In this document: in pieces, positions 20,801 to 28,007 of the stretch
Position numbering within the stretch: the stretch's first letter is position 1
Layout: every line of letters begins with the position of its first letter
Program-made: the position numbers and the translations under genes
Assembly (NCBI GenBank): GCA_009746045.1
Contig: RPFO01000199.1
Span: 1,079,898 to 1,114,636 of the forward strand
DNA: 34,739 bases
DNA from: Mesostigma viride
Lineage: Eukaryota > Streptophyta > Mesostigmatophyceae > Mesostigmatales > Mesostigmataceae
Reading direction: 5' to 3'
The notes under the pieces: generated by a model
What the model was told of the DNA's origin: nothing
Seen by the model: only the letters and a program-made list of their open reading frames with translations
Database searches by the model: none

Positions 20801-23609
20801 CATGCGGGCCGTCGTCAGCGTGCGCGATCTGGGGACAGGGGTGGACACCGGGTGGGTACCTGAGGCCCCCTGATGATGCGATACCACGGGATATCCTCAT
20901 CATGTCGCCCCGATCGTTACTCCCTGCCTCCTTGTCTCACGGGGTTCCTTGTTCCCCTTCACCTTCACCTTCCTTCATGTGTGCTGTAGGCAAACGCACA
21001 GCTGCAAGGGGCAGGTGGAATGTACAAAGAGTGTAGAGGTATGTGCTCCCTTTTACCCATTTGTCGGGCTCTGGCTGACCCTGTTTGAGGAGCTAACTCA
21101 CTCATTATGTAAATGGTAAGAGTACATGACAGCTCATGCCTTTGTAGGCGCCACCTCCTTGTCCATCCTCGGGCATTTCTCGCCTGTTTTGCAGTACCCG
21201 AATCTTCTCCATCGGAGTTTGATCATGAACCTCTCCTACAGTATGCCATCATGTGCTGTAGCACACGTGCTCGTCTGACAGTTTAGGTCACGACTTTGTC
21301 CATGCCAGCGGGGACTGTCATATATGTTATTGCCATATTGCTAAGAAGCCAGTTTTTGCTCCGCTAAAAATAAGGAAACAGATGGAGCAGGATGGACAGG
21401 GAAGAATGACCTGTCGACTTGGTGCCCTTTGTGTCTGCATTTCCCATTCTTCACAGTATACACTGCCCATATTCCAGCACCTAAGTTAACCATACATGCA
21501 CCGCCTATCTTTTCTAACCGCTTTATAGTACATATGATATACATCAGCTGCATGTACAGCACACATATACAGCATTAATGCCGTTGAGCACACATGCAGC
21601 TATGCATGTATTATGCGTAGGGGCTACATGTACAGCTAAACATACATGGGTCCGAGCGTAAGGCTACGTACGCACCACTTCCTCTGTAGTCTGGAACTTG
21701 TGAGCACGAACGTGATGCCGTTACATCATACATCTGCTCTCTAAATGCGCATCGTTGTTGCCTCCTGGTGTTGGTTGATGTCGGCCATTGTATGTATGCA
21801 TTCTGGGCATGGCAACCAGCCAATCGGACGGCAAGGCCACCCTTCAATGGTCTTCGACAAACATGGTGCGGCGCTGCTGTGTGGTTTGCCTGCGGTTGCC
21901 TGACAAGAGCTCACTCCACAATACTCTTTTATGCTACAAGGGTTTGCGATGGAGGACAAATTCATCGTCAGCCTGGCTTGCAGACAGACAGGAGCCAACA
22001 ACAGCAATATGGAAGTGAAACAGTGTAACCAGCCAACAACAGCGTTACCAGGCATTACCAAGTTGTCACTGTATCTAGGGGACATAGGACGGCAACACAT
22101 GGGTGGGGTTTGACAAGGTTCACGTCATACACAGTAAAAACATGTACATGAGTTCCATCGCCGAGGATATCGCACACTCAACTAATCTATCATGGTGATC
22201 AACGCCGCACGGACCCATGACCCACTTTCATTTCGGCATCTGCACTCCGCTTCGAGTCTGCACTCCGCTCCGTTTCCTCTTCACTCCTTGCCACCTCCGC
22301 TTTGCCCCCTCTGCCTTAGCCCAACCCGTCTTGCTGCGATCGGAAAGACACCCAAAAAGAGAAAACAAGGCGAACAAAAGCCATGCATCAATTAATGGAT
22401 GAATGACAGAGTTGAGACATGAACAATTGAGCTCTGTTCTTGCCCCTCAGCCAAACCGTGCGCCTATAAAGTTCGCCTGTCATGTGTTCCTGCATGCCTG
22501 CCCTAGCCTGCTCTGCACCGTGCACTTTTGGTGGCATCCTTTGCCACCGTGCACCTCTACCTTATTATGATGCTTAATTACCACGCACAATTGGCCGCCC
22601 ACTTGCAACCGGATGCCTGCACGCGTGGTGGCGGGGCGGGGCGGGGCGGGGCGGGGCGGGGCGGGGCGGGGCGGGGCGGGGCGGGGCCAGATGGTCACGT
22701 TCCGCCTGCGGTCAAACGCGGTGGTCACGATCCGAGCCAGCGGCACCGAGCCCAAAGTGAAGTACTACCTGGAGGTGAGCTGGTCATCAAATAAGTTAAT
22801 CACTACTTGAAGGTGAGCTATTCATTAATGAAATATGGCCTGGTATGAGGGCCTTCGCATCGTGCCTGGAGGCTGGAGGCAAGCTATGACAAAGCCATGA
22901 TTCATCGGCTGGGGGGATAACTGGCCGCAGGCACGGGTGAACCTGGGCAGGTTTCGGGATTCAAACATCCAACCTTTCACTTGATGGCACTCTGGGGTAG
23001 TGTCTAATGTTGCAGGGGGGCTATTCTGTTCTCTTCAATACGCACAAAAACATTTCATTAATGTGCACGTAATACTCCATTAATAACGCGCACAAGAATA
23101 AATAATGCGAACAAGAATATTCAATCAATGTGCACATCATAACCGATAAATTATTGCGCACAAGCATAAGTAAGTACTGCCATATGCACAACCTGGGGAG
23201 GTGTAAATGGACAAGGGTTGGAAGGGAAGCATAAGTACCAACACGATGATAGGAGGAATAGCAGCAATACCAGGCCGGAAGTGGGCGGCCAAGGGGGCAT
23301 AGATTCGTACACGAGCATGCATCAGATTGAAGCATCAATGATTGAATGGTTGTTAACTCATTTCACCTTTGTTGCTGGCAGTTGGGGGAGGCACCAGGAC
23401 ACAGCCTGGCGGTCATGACCAATGGCAAACTGCATCCTCAAGGTGCTACATGCTGACACTAGACTCATACTATGGCAATGGGGACAACTACGGTGGACCC
23501 TGGTTCTCTGGATGCGCAGGTGCGTGCGGATCGTCGGGAGCAAGCGGCAGGGGTGGCGAGCGAGCTCGAGGAGGCGACGCGGGCACTCATGGCAGGATAC
23601 CTCAGTTGA
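5840..23609 (+). CDS. PGM2: Phosphoglucomutase/phosphopentomutase, PGM2 family (19 exons, complete, 604 aa)
   Basis: Enzyme of the alpha-D-phosphohexomutase superfamily, moving phosphate between C1 and C6 of glucose phosphate or C1 and C5 of ribose/deoxyribose phosphate through a phosphoserine; probably cytosolic, since no targeting peptide is evident. Exons: 5840-5914, 7013-7091, 7497-7564, 8402-8489, 9437-9522, 10262-10369, 10962-11075, 11651-11703, 13110-13265, 14022-14157, 15178-15351, 16004-16132, 17561-17641, 18938-19044, 19721-19805, 20775-20851, 20990-21014, 22691-22774, 23520-23609. All introns are GT-AG and the exons total 1815 nt with no internal stop. Landmarks: [18 protein letters not shown] (about 49-66), catalytic TASHNP with Ser150, metal loop DPDADR 315-320, sugar loop FEEAIGF 436-442, phosphate loop RASGTEPK 562-569. 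Length is close to human PGM2 (about 612). An in-frame TGA at 5816 supports the start. Substrate preference (hexose, pentose or glucose-1,6-bisphosphate synthesis) cannot be read from sequence alone. Confidence 0.94.
5915..7012 (+). other. PGM2 intron 1, no recognised content
   Basis: Donor GTAAGC, acceptor CTGCGCAG preceded by a pyrimidine-rich stretch. No repeats or coding segments were recognised. Confidence 0.8.
7639..8040 (+). repeat. 9-bp tandem array (gcggcttgt)n, about 44 copies, PGM2 intron 3
   Basis: Nearly perfect 402-bp array with a few single-base variants (gtggct at about 7864 and 8034, gcgact at about 8018). Because 9 is divisible by 3 and the unit has no stop in the frames involved, it opens long spurious ORFs on both strands (CAA, LVR, CGL and AQA repeats). 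It lies inside intron 3 (7565-8401), so it is not coding in the PGM2 transcript. Confidence 0.98.
8755..8975 (+). repeat. Diverged tandem repeat with tttgtttgtt blocks, PGM2 intron 4
   Basis: Three loosely similar segments of about 65-85 bp, each pairing a cattTGtcagCCAat-like core with a run of tttgtttgtt. Similarity is weak and borders are approximate. Confidence 0.5.
9523..10261 (+). other. PGM2 intron 5, no recognised content
   Basis: Donor GTGGGT, acceptor AAGTGCAG. A C-rich patch lies near the donor (about 9530-9590); otherwise nothing was recognised. Confidence 0.75.
10262..10369 (+). other. PGM2: PGM2 exon 6: catalytic phosphoserine loop
   Basis: Encodes residues 133-168, including [20 protein letters not shown]. 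Ser150 in TASHNP is the residue that is phosphorylated in this superfamily. The exon is phase 0 at both ends. Confidence 0.95.
10370..11650 (+). other. PGM2 introns 6 and 7 around exon 7
   Basis: Intron 6 (10370-10961) and intron 7 (11076-11650) flank exon 7 (10962-11075), which codes for the IIEPHDALI segment. No repeats or other genes were recognised. The intron 7 donor GTTCGT is non-standard at position 3; an alternative donor at about 11093 (AG followed by GTCTGT) breaks phase with exon 8. Confidence 0.75.
11797..11888 (+). repeat. Degenerate 12-bp/18-bp GTGACC-TTACAG repeat, start of PGM2 intron 8
   Basis: Imperfect alternation of gtgaccrtta and cagtaacca blocks over about 90 bp, 94 bp downstream of the intron 8 donor. 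Confidence 0.75.
12170..12855 (-). mobile_element. LINE fragment: degenerate C-terminal end of a reverse-transcriptase ORF, antisense in PGM2 intron 8
   Basis: Minus-strand reading gives [16 protein letters not shown], then [25 protein letters not shown] and [12 protein letters not shown], followed after a frameshift near 12470 by [12 protein letters not shown] and QSWADIV. These match in order the C-terminal part of the LINE at 24037-26480 ([53 protein letters not shown]), so both come from one clade, but this copy is clearly diverged. It lacks the polymerase core and is a dead fragment, transcribed antisense within the host gene. Confidence 0.88.
13279..13375 (+). repeat. 22-bp minisatellite, about 4 copies, just after the PGM2 exon 9 donor
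   Basis: Unit tgtgcttgatggcctaccac plus two bases, repeated with small changes and starting 13 bp into intron 9 (13266-14021). Confidence 0.85.
13915..14013 (+). repeat. 33-bp minisatellite, 3 copies, abutting the 3' splice site of PGM2 intron 9
   Basis: Copies start at 13915, 13948 and 13981; each contains ttgctgcgggtga and ends in atggtgg. The last copy runs into ccccacag, the acceptor used by exon 10. Confidence 0.92.
14022..14157 (+). other. PGM2: PGM2 exon 10: metal-binding loop
   Basis: Ends with [12 protein letters not shown] (residues 310-321). The three aspartates of DPDADR bind the catalytic magnesium in this superfamily. The donor GTGAGC follows the Leu321 codon directly. Confidence 0.95.
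14190..14750 (+). repeat. G-run array (ggggcg / ggggtg)n, about 560 bp, PGM2 intron 10
   Basis: GGGGTG units at both edges and GGGGCG-type units in the middle (about 14211-14596), beginning 33 bp after the exon 10 donor. Runs of four or more G separated by single bases give dense G-quadruplex potential on the coding strand and in the pre-mRNA. The glycine/arginine/alanine and proline-rich ORFs across it are artefacts. Exact copy number may be affected by assembly. Confidence 0.97.
15352..16003 (+). other. PGM2 intron 11, no recognised content
   Basis: Donor GTAGGC, acceptor ACTGCCAG after a pyrimidine-rich stretch. Nothing else was recognised. Confidence 0.75.
16357..16773 (+). repeat. Uninterrupted 417-nt purine tract, (ggga)n, PGM2 intron 12
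   Basis: From 16357 to 16773 the coding strand holds only A and G, mostly as ggga with occasional gga or ggaa variants. Such mirror-symmetric purine/pyrimidine tracts can form triplex (H-DNA). Long repeated GGRE or PPSL ORFs through it are artefacts. Confidence 0.97.
17561..17641 (+). other. PGM2: PGM2 exon 13: sugar-binding loop
   Basis: Encodes residues 423-449 with [14 protein letters not shown]. The EEAIG stretch corresponds to the substrate-selecting loop of PGM2-type enzymes (FAFEESIGF in human PGM2, recalled). Confidence 0.94.
17947..18207 (+). repeat. 28-bp G-rich minisatellite, 9 copies plus a partial, PGM2 intron 13
   Basis: Units start at 17947 and every 28 bp to 18199; the consensus contains tgggatgcgtcgcc and gcgagggtggggg. 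Copies differ mainly at cgtcgcc/catcgcc and ccgcg/ctgcg. Intron 13 spans 17642-18937. Confidence 0.95.
19045..19720 (+). other. PGM2 intron 14, no recognised content
   Basis: Donor GTACGG, acceptor CTGCCCAG. No repeats or coding segments were recognised. Confidence 0.75.
19872..20184 (+). repeat. 59-bp AT-rich minisatellite, 5 copies plus a partial, PGM2 intron 15
   Basis: acgcctacaagag recurs at 19872, 19931, 19990, 20049, 20108 and 20167, exactly 59 bp apart. Copies are almost identical, suggesting recent expansion. The rest of intron 15 (19806-20774) is unremarkable apart from a CA-rich patch near 20590. Confidence 0.96.
20990..21014 (+). other. PGM2: PGM2 exon 17: 25-nt microexon
   Basis: Follows a short 138-nt intron (20852-20989, donor GTGGGT, acceptor GCTGTAG) and precedes intron 17 with donor GTGGAA. 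It supplies the last base of a glycine codon plus eight codons (QTHSCKGQ). It is required because exon 16 ends in phase 2 and exon 18 begins in phase 0. Confidence 0.8.
21015..22690 (+). other. PGM2 intron 17 (longest intron), no recognised gene
   Basis: 1676 nt, with catgtaca/tgcatgta-rich stretches around 21540-21650. Apart from the GGGGC array at its 3' end, nothing was recognised. Confidence 0.75.
22631..22688 (+). repeat. (GGGGC)n array directly before the exon 18 acceptor
   Basis: About eleven tandem gcggg units end 2 nt before the AG at 22689-22690. The place where a polypyrimidine tract is expected is therefore G-rich. Confidence 0.95.
22691..22774 (+). other. PGM2: PGM2 exon 18: phosphate-binding loop
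   Basis: Encodes residues 548-575 with [26 protein letters not shown] is the phosphate-binding motif of domain 4. Confidence 0.96.
23035..23175 (+). repeat. Degenerate AT-rich repeat, PGM2 intron 18
   Basis: gcgcacaagaata-like blocks recur about three times and aatgtgcac twice. Similarity is loose and borders are approximate. Confidence 0.45.
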
Positions 23610-24036
23610 GAGTACCCATCAGATAAAGGTTCTCTTAGTAGTTGCTACTCATGTACAATTAAGGCACATAGGCCTTCACACCAGCGGCATTTGTGAACTG
23701 GGACCATGCCTTATTGCCCAACTGGCACTGAACTGCAGGGGGGGCTGCCTCTGTAATACTCATTGCACTCCATCACTAACATGTATTCTGCCCTGTCAAC
23801 CATGGGTGTTGCATAGATATCTCCGTGGATAGACGGATGAGACGGAAGTACTTGCGTGCATGCAGAAAGGTATCTGATGAAGTATGATGCTATTTTCTAT
23901 TCAGACAATATGCAAAATTAATTCAAGAATCTATTCTGTATCATGCCCCAGCGCTGCATGAAATGGGGACGTAATTCAGCAGTAGGTAAGTACTTGCGTG
24001 TCATGTGCATGGGCATGCCACGGAGTACTATGCTAA
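23610..24036 (+). other. PGM2 3' flank, probable 3' UTR and LINE 3' debris
   Basis: A TGTAA at 23752-23756, 143 nt after the stop, could be a poly(A) signal of the green-algal kind, but this is weak. A degenerate match to the LINE terminus lies at about 23845-23873, and a clear 50-bp copy at 23987-24036. Confidence 0.4.
23987..24036 (-). repeat. Extra copy of the LINE 3'-terminal 50 bp
   Basis: taagtacttgcgtgtcatg through gagtactatgctaa repeats, in the same orientation, the terminus of the adjacent LINE at 24045-24094, with a few differences. It is either a tandem duplication of the tail or a very short 5'-truncated insertion. Confidence 0.8.
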
Positions 24037-24422
24037 TAAGTAAGTAAGTACTTGCGTGTCATGCACAAAGGCATGCCACGGAGTACTATGCTAATCTCAT
24101 TAGAAAAATAATTACACAAAAGTTGAAACAAATATCGTCTGCATCGTCCCCCAACCGTTAAGCACTAGATGGGGATGTAATCCTCATCCGAGCTGTCCTC
24201 TACTGTAATGGCAGACGAGGCGGTAGTGTAGCGGCTATCCTCAGGACCAATAACCTCCACCTGCGGACTTCTACCCTGGCTAGCAACGGGCCGCGGGGCC
24301 CGTGGGGAGAAAACAGGAGCATACCCCTCGGGAAGGTGCTTATCGAAGATGGCAGCCCATTTCTCCTTGTCAATCATGCGGGCGCGGAGTACGGATAGTC
24401 CCAGAAGCCCTGCATCTTCAAG

Positions 24423-24434
24423 CAGTTGCGTCAC
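24423..24434. repeat. Target-site duplication, left copy
   Basis: cagttgcgtcac, identical to 24609-24620, flanks the 174-bp insertion in the LINE. Removing one copy and the insert restores the LINE frame (VTQLLEDAGL). Confidence 0.93.
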
Positions 24435-24608
24435 CATTACAGTAGAGGACAGCTCGGATGAGGATTACATCCCCATCTAGTGCTTAACGGTTGGGGGATG
24501 ATGCAGACGATATTTGTTTAAACTTTTGTGTAATTATTTTTCTAATGAGATTAGCATAGTACTCCGTGGCATGCCTTTGCGCATGACACGCAAGTACTTA
24601 CTTACTTA
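24435..24608 (+). mobile_element. 174-bp inverted, 5'-truncated copy of the same LINE
   Basis: The reverse complement of 24435-24608 matches 24037-24210 over 174 nt with three differences, including the terminal (CTTA)n tail. It sits between perfect 12-bp duplications, as expected for target-primed reverse transcription. It interrupts the C-terminus of the older LINE ORF right after VTQL and creates a stop. Confidence 0.93.
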
Positions 24609-24620
24609 CAGTTGCGTCAC
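24609..24620. repeat. Target-site duplication, right copy
   Basis: cagttgcgtcac, second copy, directly after the (CTTA)n tail of the insertion. Confidence 0.93.
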
Positions 24621-26479
24621 ATAGGTCCGGGTCGCGCCGCGCCGGTGCCCGGCGCGCGCAAGTTTGCCAGTGGGTTGCGATGGGACAAGGGGACCCTGCC
24701 ATAGGAGGAGGTGTCTACCTGGTTGGCCCGTCTTAAGCCCCCCGGCAGGGCCCACATCGGTATTCACCTGGTCTGTGCGGGCAAGATGGCCGGCAAAGAG
24801 GAGGCGGTGGTGTCGGATGGTATGGGTGACAAGAGGGAGCTCGCAGTAGAGCTCGGCCCGGGTGCGGCGTTCTTGGTAGCGGACGCCGAGGATATGACGG
24901 AGCATTCGAGTGACGGTGCCGTCAAGCTGCTGGCTCAGCGCCTGGTCCAGGGTCCACGCCTCGCAGCCATAAAGGAGGATGCTGAGGACAAGGGCCTTGA
25001 ACAGAATGCGCTTGCGTCGCTCACTCAGGTAGCGACAGGTCCAGAACCTGTCGAGGCGGCGGAGGGCCGCCCAGGCCTGGCCAATGCGGGTGTTGATGTC
25101 GTCGGCCGTGGAGGGAAGCCCGGCTGCCAAGAAGCTTGAAGCGAGTCGCCGGGGGGACGGGGCTGCTGTCCAGCAAGAGGAGGGTGGGTGGGGCTATCCC
25201 AGCAGGGAAGCCGATGGCCATGACCTCCGCTTTCTTGCTGATCATAAGCCCCACCGCCCGCGCTTCCAGTGATAAGCTGTCTAGCCACAGTTGGGCTGAC
25301 TCCGGGGTTTCCACGAGTGTCGTGTCATCAGCGTAGATCAGATCGCTCAGGCGGTAGGGTGGGTCAACCCCGGCCGCCGTAGCTGGCGTACTCCGTGACC
25401 TCGATACCCGGCGGGCGCCCCTCCACCCGGGCGAAGCGGGCTTGTGCACGCCGCATAATATAGTCCACCATAATGATGAATAGATATGGGGAGAGCACGC
25501 AGCCCTGCCACACACCGGTGTGCAGGGGGAACGCCGGAGTGACGCCGTCGGCGGTACGGACCTGGGCTTGGGACCCTTCATAGAACTGGCGGATGATCTC
25601 AACGATGTACGATGGGACACGGAACAGGTGAAGGACCACCCACAGGGCGTCCCATATAACCGTATCGAATGCCTTGGTGTAATCCACGAAGATCAATAGC
25701 AATTAATGGCAAGAGGCCGGGGGCCAGGCGGCCCACTTCCTCGATCAGGCGGCGCGCGGTAATAGTGACCATAACACAATTGCGACCAACACGGAAGCCC
25801 ATCTGGGACTCACCTAGGTGGGGATCGAGGCTGGCGCGCATGCGGTTCAGCAGGAGACGCATGAAGACTTTCAGCACGCAGCTTTGGAGGCATACGCCGC
25901 GGTAGTTGCCGGTATCCGCGGCGGACCCCTTGCCCTTGTAGAGCATGACCCGAACAGCGGTCTTCCAATACGTCGGCGGGGGGAGGCCATCTCGTAGAAT
26001 CCGGCCGGTTGCAAACACCCCGGAGGAAAGGCTCAAGCTCAGGCATCTTAACCACCTCCGGTGAAATATTGTCCACTCCCATGGCAGCATCATTGCGGAG
26101 GGTGGAGATGGCAGCAGCCCATTCCTGGGGAGTCCACTCGTCGTGGGGGCCGTCCACCAGGGGGCCGGAGAGCGGTGGGACCAGGTAGTCCGTCTCGCTG
26201 GTGGGCGCCTGCGGGGGCTGAATGGGGCCGCCTCGGCTGGCCGCAGGGCGTGCAGCTGCAGCGGGGTCAAGCGGGGGGGTGGGCCAGGGGCCCCCGATAG
26301 TTTGGCCTGGGAGCTGAACCAAATCTCAAGGCGTTCACTGGGGGTGCCTGGGATGTCAGCCCGTTGCGTTTCCCGCCGTCCGGGGCATGAGAAGGTCGAG
26401 AGAGCGCCAGGCCGCCTTGTGCTGGTTGGCGGCCGTGTGGTGATTGATTTCGGCGGCAAGTGTCTCCACCTCCTCCAGT

Positions 26480-26500
26480 TAACGTAAAGGATTTACGTTA
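26480..26500. repeat. Perfect 9-bp stem palindrome at the LINE/element A boundary
   Basis: taacgtaaa, spacer gga, tttacgtta. It marks where recognisable LINE coding ends and may belong to the 5' edge of element A. Confidence 0.6.
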
Positions 26501-27114
26501 GATGGATAGAGATTGTTACGCTCTTTCCAGCGGCACCTTGAACGCCTCATTTGGTTAAGGAACGTAAAAGTTATGACGTTTCCTAGGCTGTGCCGACAGT
26601 ACCCGGCGCGCCACTGTGGGCGCGTACGGACACAGGATGTACAAGTGTCACTTTGATAGTCCGCAGGACGTTGACAGGACTTGTACAGGACTTGATGGTC
26701 AATTGATAGGTAGGCGCGCTGTAGCGCGCCAGGACCTATGAGACAATTGATGCTGAGTAGTGTACGGATAGGTCCACAGGACTAGCCGTATGGACAATTG
26801 ATAGATCTGCGCGCCAAAGGCGTGCCAGAGTCTGTGTAATCAATTGATTGACAGTTCAGCTGTGACAGTGCAGCTGAATACTTGGACGCGTCCCTAGCAA
26901 CCTATATGTGTGACTTGGTAGCACCGGGACGCTAGTTCTTGCGTGCACGTTCTCTTGGCACTGCGACCCTGTCGTCTGTGCTGCGTGCAGTCTTGGAAGT
27001 GACGTGACTTACGTCTGTGTTCCTTATTCTTAATAAAGGCAACATTCCTGCAAGAACCATGGCGGAATTCAGGGCAACTCTCTCACAACTCGTATTACTC
27101 GCCTTTTCTCGAAC
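26501..27114 (+). promoter_or_regulatory. Palindrome-rich leader (putative LTR/promoter) of element A
   Basis: Hairpins: 26705-26739 (ggcgcgct-gt-agcgcgcc core extended by ataggt/acctat), about 26789-26815 (imperfect, gcgcgcc-aaa-ggcgtgcc) and 26855-26878 (ttcagctg/cagctgaa, perfect). CAATTG-containing octamers lie on both sides of the first two. AATAAA at 27032-27037 could be a poly(A) signal within an LTR. aactcgtatta at 27088-27098 is shared with the leader of element B. Confidence 0.5.
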
Positions 27115-27160
27115 ATGCCCAATTCTGAGGAATTCCGCATTCCCACTGATGAGGAGGTAG
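27059..27160 (+). CDS. Small upstream ORF overlapping the start of ORF1-A
   Basis: 33 codons from ATG in the context accATGG to TAG, in another frame and overlapping the first 46 nt of ORF1-A. Its start context looks stronger than that of ORF1 (aacATGC), so if translated it could limit ORF1. No counterpart was checked in element B, and coding status is unproven. Confidence 0.25.
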   Translation: MAEFRATLSQLVLLAFSRTCPILRNSAFPLMRR

Positions 27161-27852
27161 CTGCTCCGCCGGCTGATCCGTTACCGGCTCCGCATCCGCG
27201 CGAGCCAAGGCCGGCTGCGCCATCGTGGCAACAACTTCTTGACGAAGTCACGGTTTCGCTAGACGAACTCCATCGTCGTCAGCGAGCAGCACTCCCATTG
27301 CTCGGGGATTTTCCTGAGGACCCCCGTCTGCCGCAGCTGGTGCCGGCCATTCGAGCGCCGTTGGACCAAATTCGAAACATTCTTTCGCAATTTACGGTCC
27401 AGGTCCGTGGCGGTTTGCGGTCGGTGACCGAAGTCACCACTGCTATCGAGGAGCTGGACAACGCCATTTCCTCGCTGACCGGCTACCAGCGAAATTTGCA
27501 AAACTGGGCATCGACACGCACGGGGGGCGCGCCGGTGGTCACCACGAATTTATTTCAAGACCTCGCATTGCTGTCGCTGCTTACACGCGGCGTGCGCAGT
27601 CGAGAGCGACAGGTACTCATCAACCTGGTCGCATTTCTCGCAGCCTTGCGCGAGTGGATTCCCGCAGGCTGGGAGTTGCTTTCAATTTTTACTCATCCTC
27701 TGCGCCTCGTCGCGCGTCGGCGAATTGCAACTTTCGAGCCGGGGAACACACCGGTTTTGATACATACCGGTGCAGGTCCGGCTCACACGCCGGATATGGA
27801 GGATCCAGAGTTCACCTATCAGTACTGTGATTTTCGCGGCCTCGACTACTGA
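27115..27852 (+). CDS. ORF1-A: intact 245-aa protein of unknown function, upstream of gag in element A
   Basis: Family not recognised. Proline-rich N-terminus (residues about 17-40), then a mainly helical middle with hydrophobic repeats (QIRNILSQFTVQV, AIEELDNAISSL), a leucine-rich segment (LALLSLLTRGV, VLINLVAFLAALREWIP) and a C-terminus ending DPEFTYQYCDFRG. No zinc finger, protease, polymerase or nuclease motif is visible and no signal peptide. It is open from the first ATG after the shared aactcgtatta motif, and gag begins 155 nt downstream. ORF1-B of element B lies in the same place and shows weak collinear similarity: an IR-x-L-S helix, L-[IV]-N-[LI], and a D-[PE]-x-F-x-YQ[YF] end. Its frame is intact although the neighbouring gag and pol are broken. 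It could be an RNA-binding, assembly or regulatory protein; this is speculation. Confidence 0.7.
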   Translation: MPNSEEFRIPTDEEVAAPPADPLPAPHPREPRPAAPSWQQLLDEVTVSLDELHRRQRAALPLLGDFPEDPRLPQLVPAIRAPLDQIRNILSQFTVQVRGGLRSVTEVTTAIEELDNAISSLTGYQRNLQNWASTRTGGAPVVTTNLFQDLALLSLLTRGVRSRERQVLINLVAFLAALREWIPAGWELLSIFTHPLRLVARRRIATFEPGNTPVLIHTGAGPAHTPDMEDPEFTYQYCDFRGLDY

Positions 27853-28007
27853 ATAAATCGGCCCGTTTTCCAGTACAAGTCGGCATTTTGTCGATTTTTC
27901 AGCGGCGATTCGCGGGGGCGGCGGCGACACCGGCGCAGGCGGCACTTGAGACAGTTTTGTACCGCACCTGCTTTGCTCAGGTGTTTTTGGATAGCTTGTA
28001 GTGCATA

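Larger units (their letters stand above)
24037..26480 (-). mobile_element. 5'-truncated non-LTR retrotransposon (LINE) with degenerate reverse transcriptase
   Basis: Read on the minus strand from 26480. A linker region (LAAEINHHTAANQHKAAW) leads into EWTPQEWAAAISTLRNDAAMGVDNI, then NYRGVCLQSCVLKVFMRLLL and GFRVGRNCV (about 25930-25780), FVDYTKAFDTV (about 25692-25663), QGCVLSPYLF (about 25507), catalytic YADD (25335-25324), YGCEAWTL, GHLARTDQ and a C-terminal tail ending SSDEDYIPI with stop near 24165. At least four frame changes (near 26010, 25690, 25385 and 25125) and a secondary insertion break the ORF, so it cannot make a working protein. No endonuclease domain is present. The 3' end carries a short (TAAG)n tract (plus-strand sense). 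The clade was not assigned. Confidence 0.9.

Noticed and set aside
22940-22990. tRNA-like gggattcaaacatcc stretch
   Set aside because: No matching acceptor, D or anticodon arms on either strand.
23382-23456. Alternative last exon of PGM2 ([11 protein letters not shown]... ending at TGA)
   Set aside because: It has a good acceptor and fits phase, but the exon at 23520 (VRADRREQ...ELEEATRAL) matches the expected helical C-terminus of PGM2 far better. It could still be a minor splice form.
24165-24437. Separate 90-aa minus-strand gene
   Set aside because: It is the C-terminal end of the LINE ORF, cut off by the inverted insertion.
26914-26930. tggtagcaccgggacgc as a primer-binding site of element A
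   Set aside because: It begins with TGG like a PBS, but no matching tRNA 3' end could be named and it lies before the AATAAA that would be inside an LTR.
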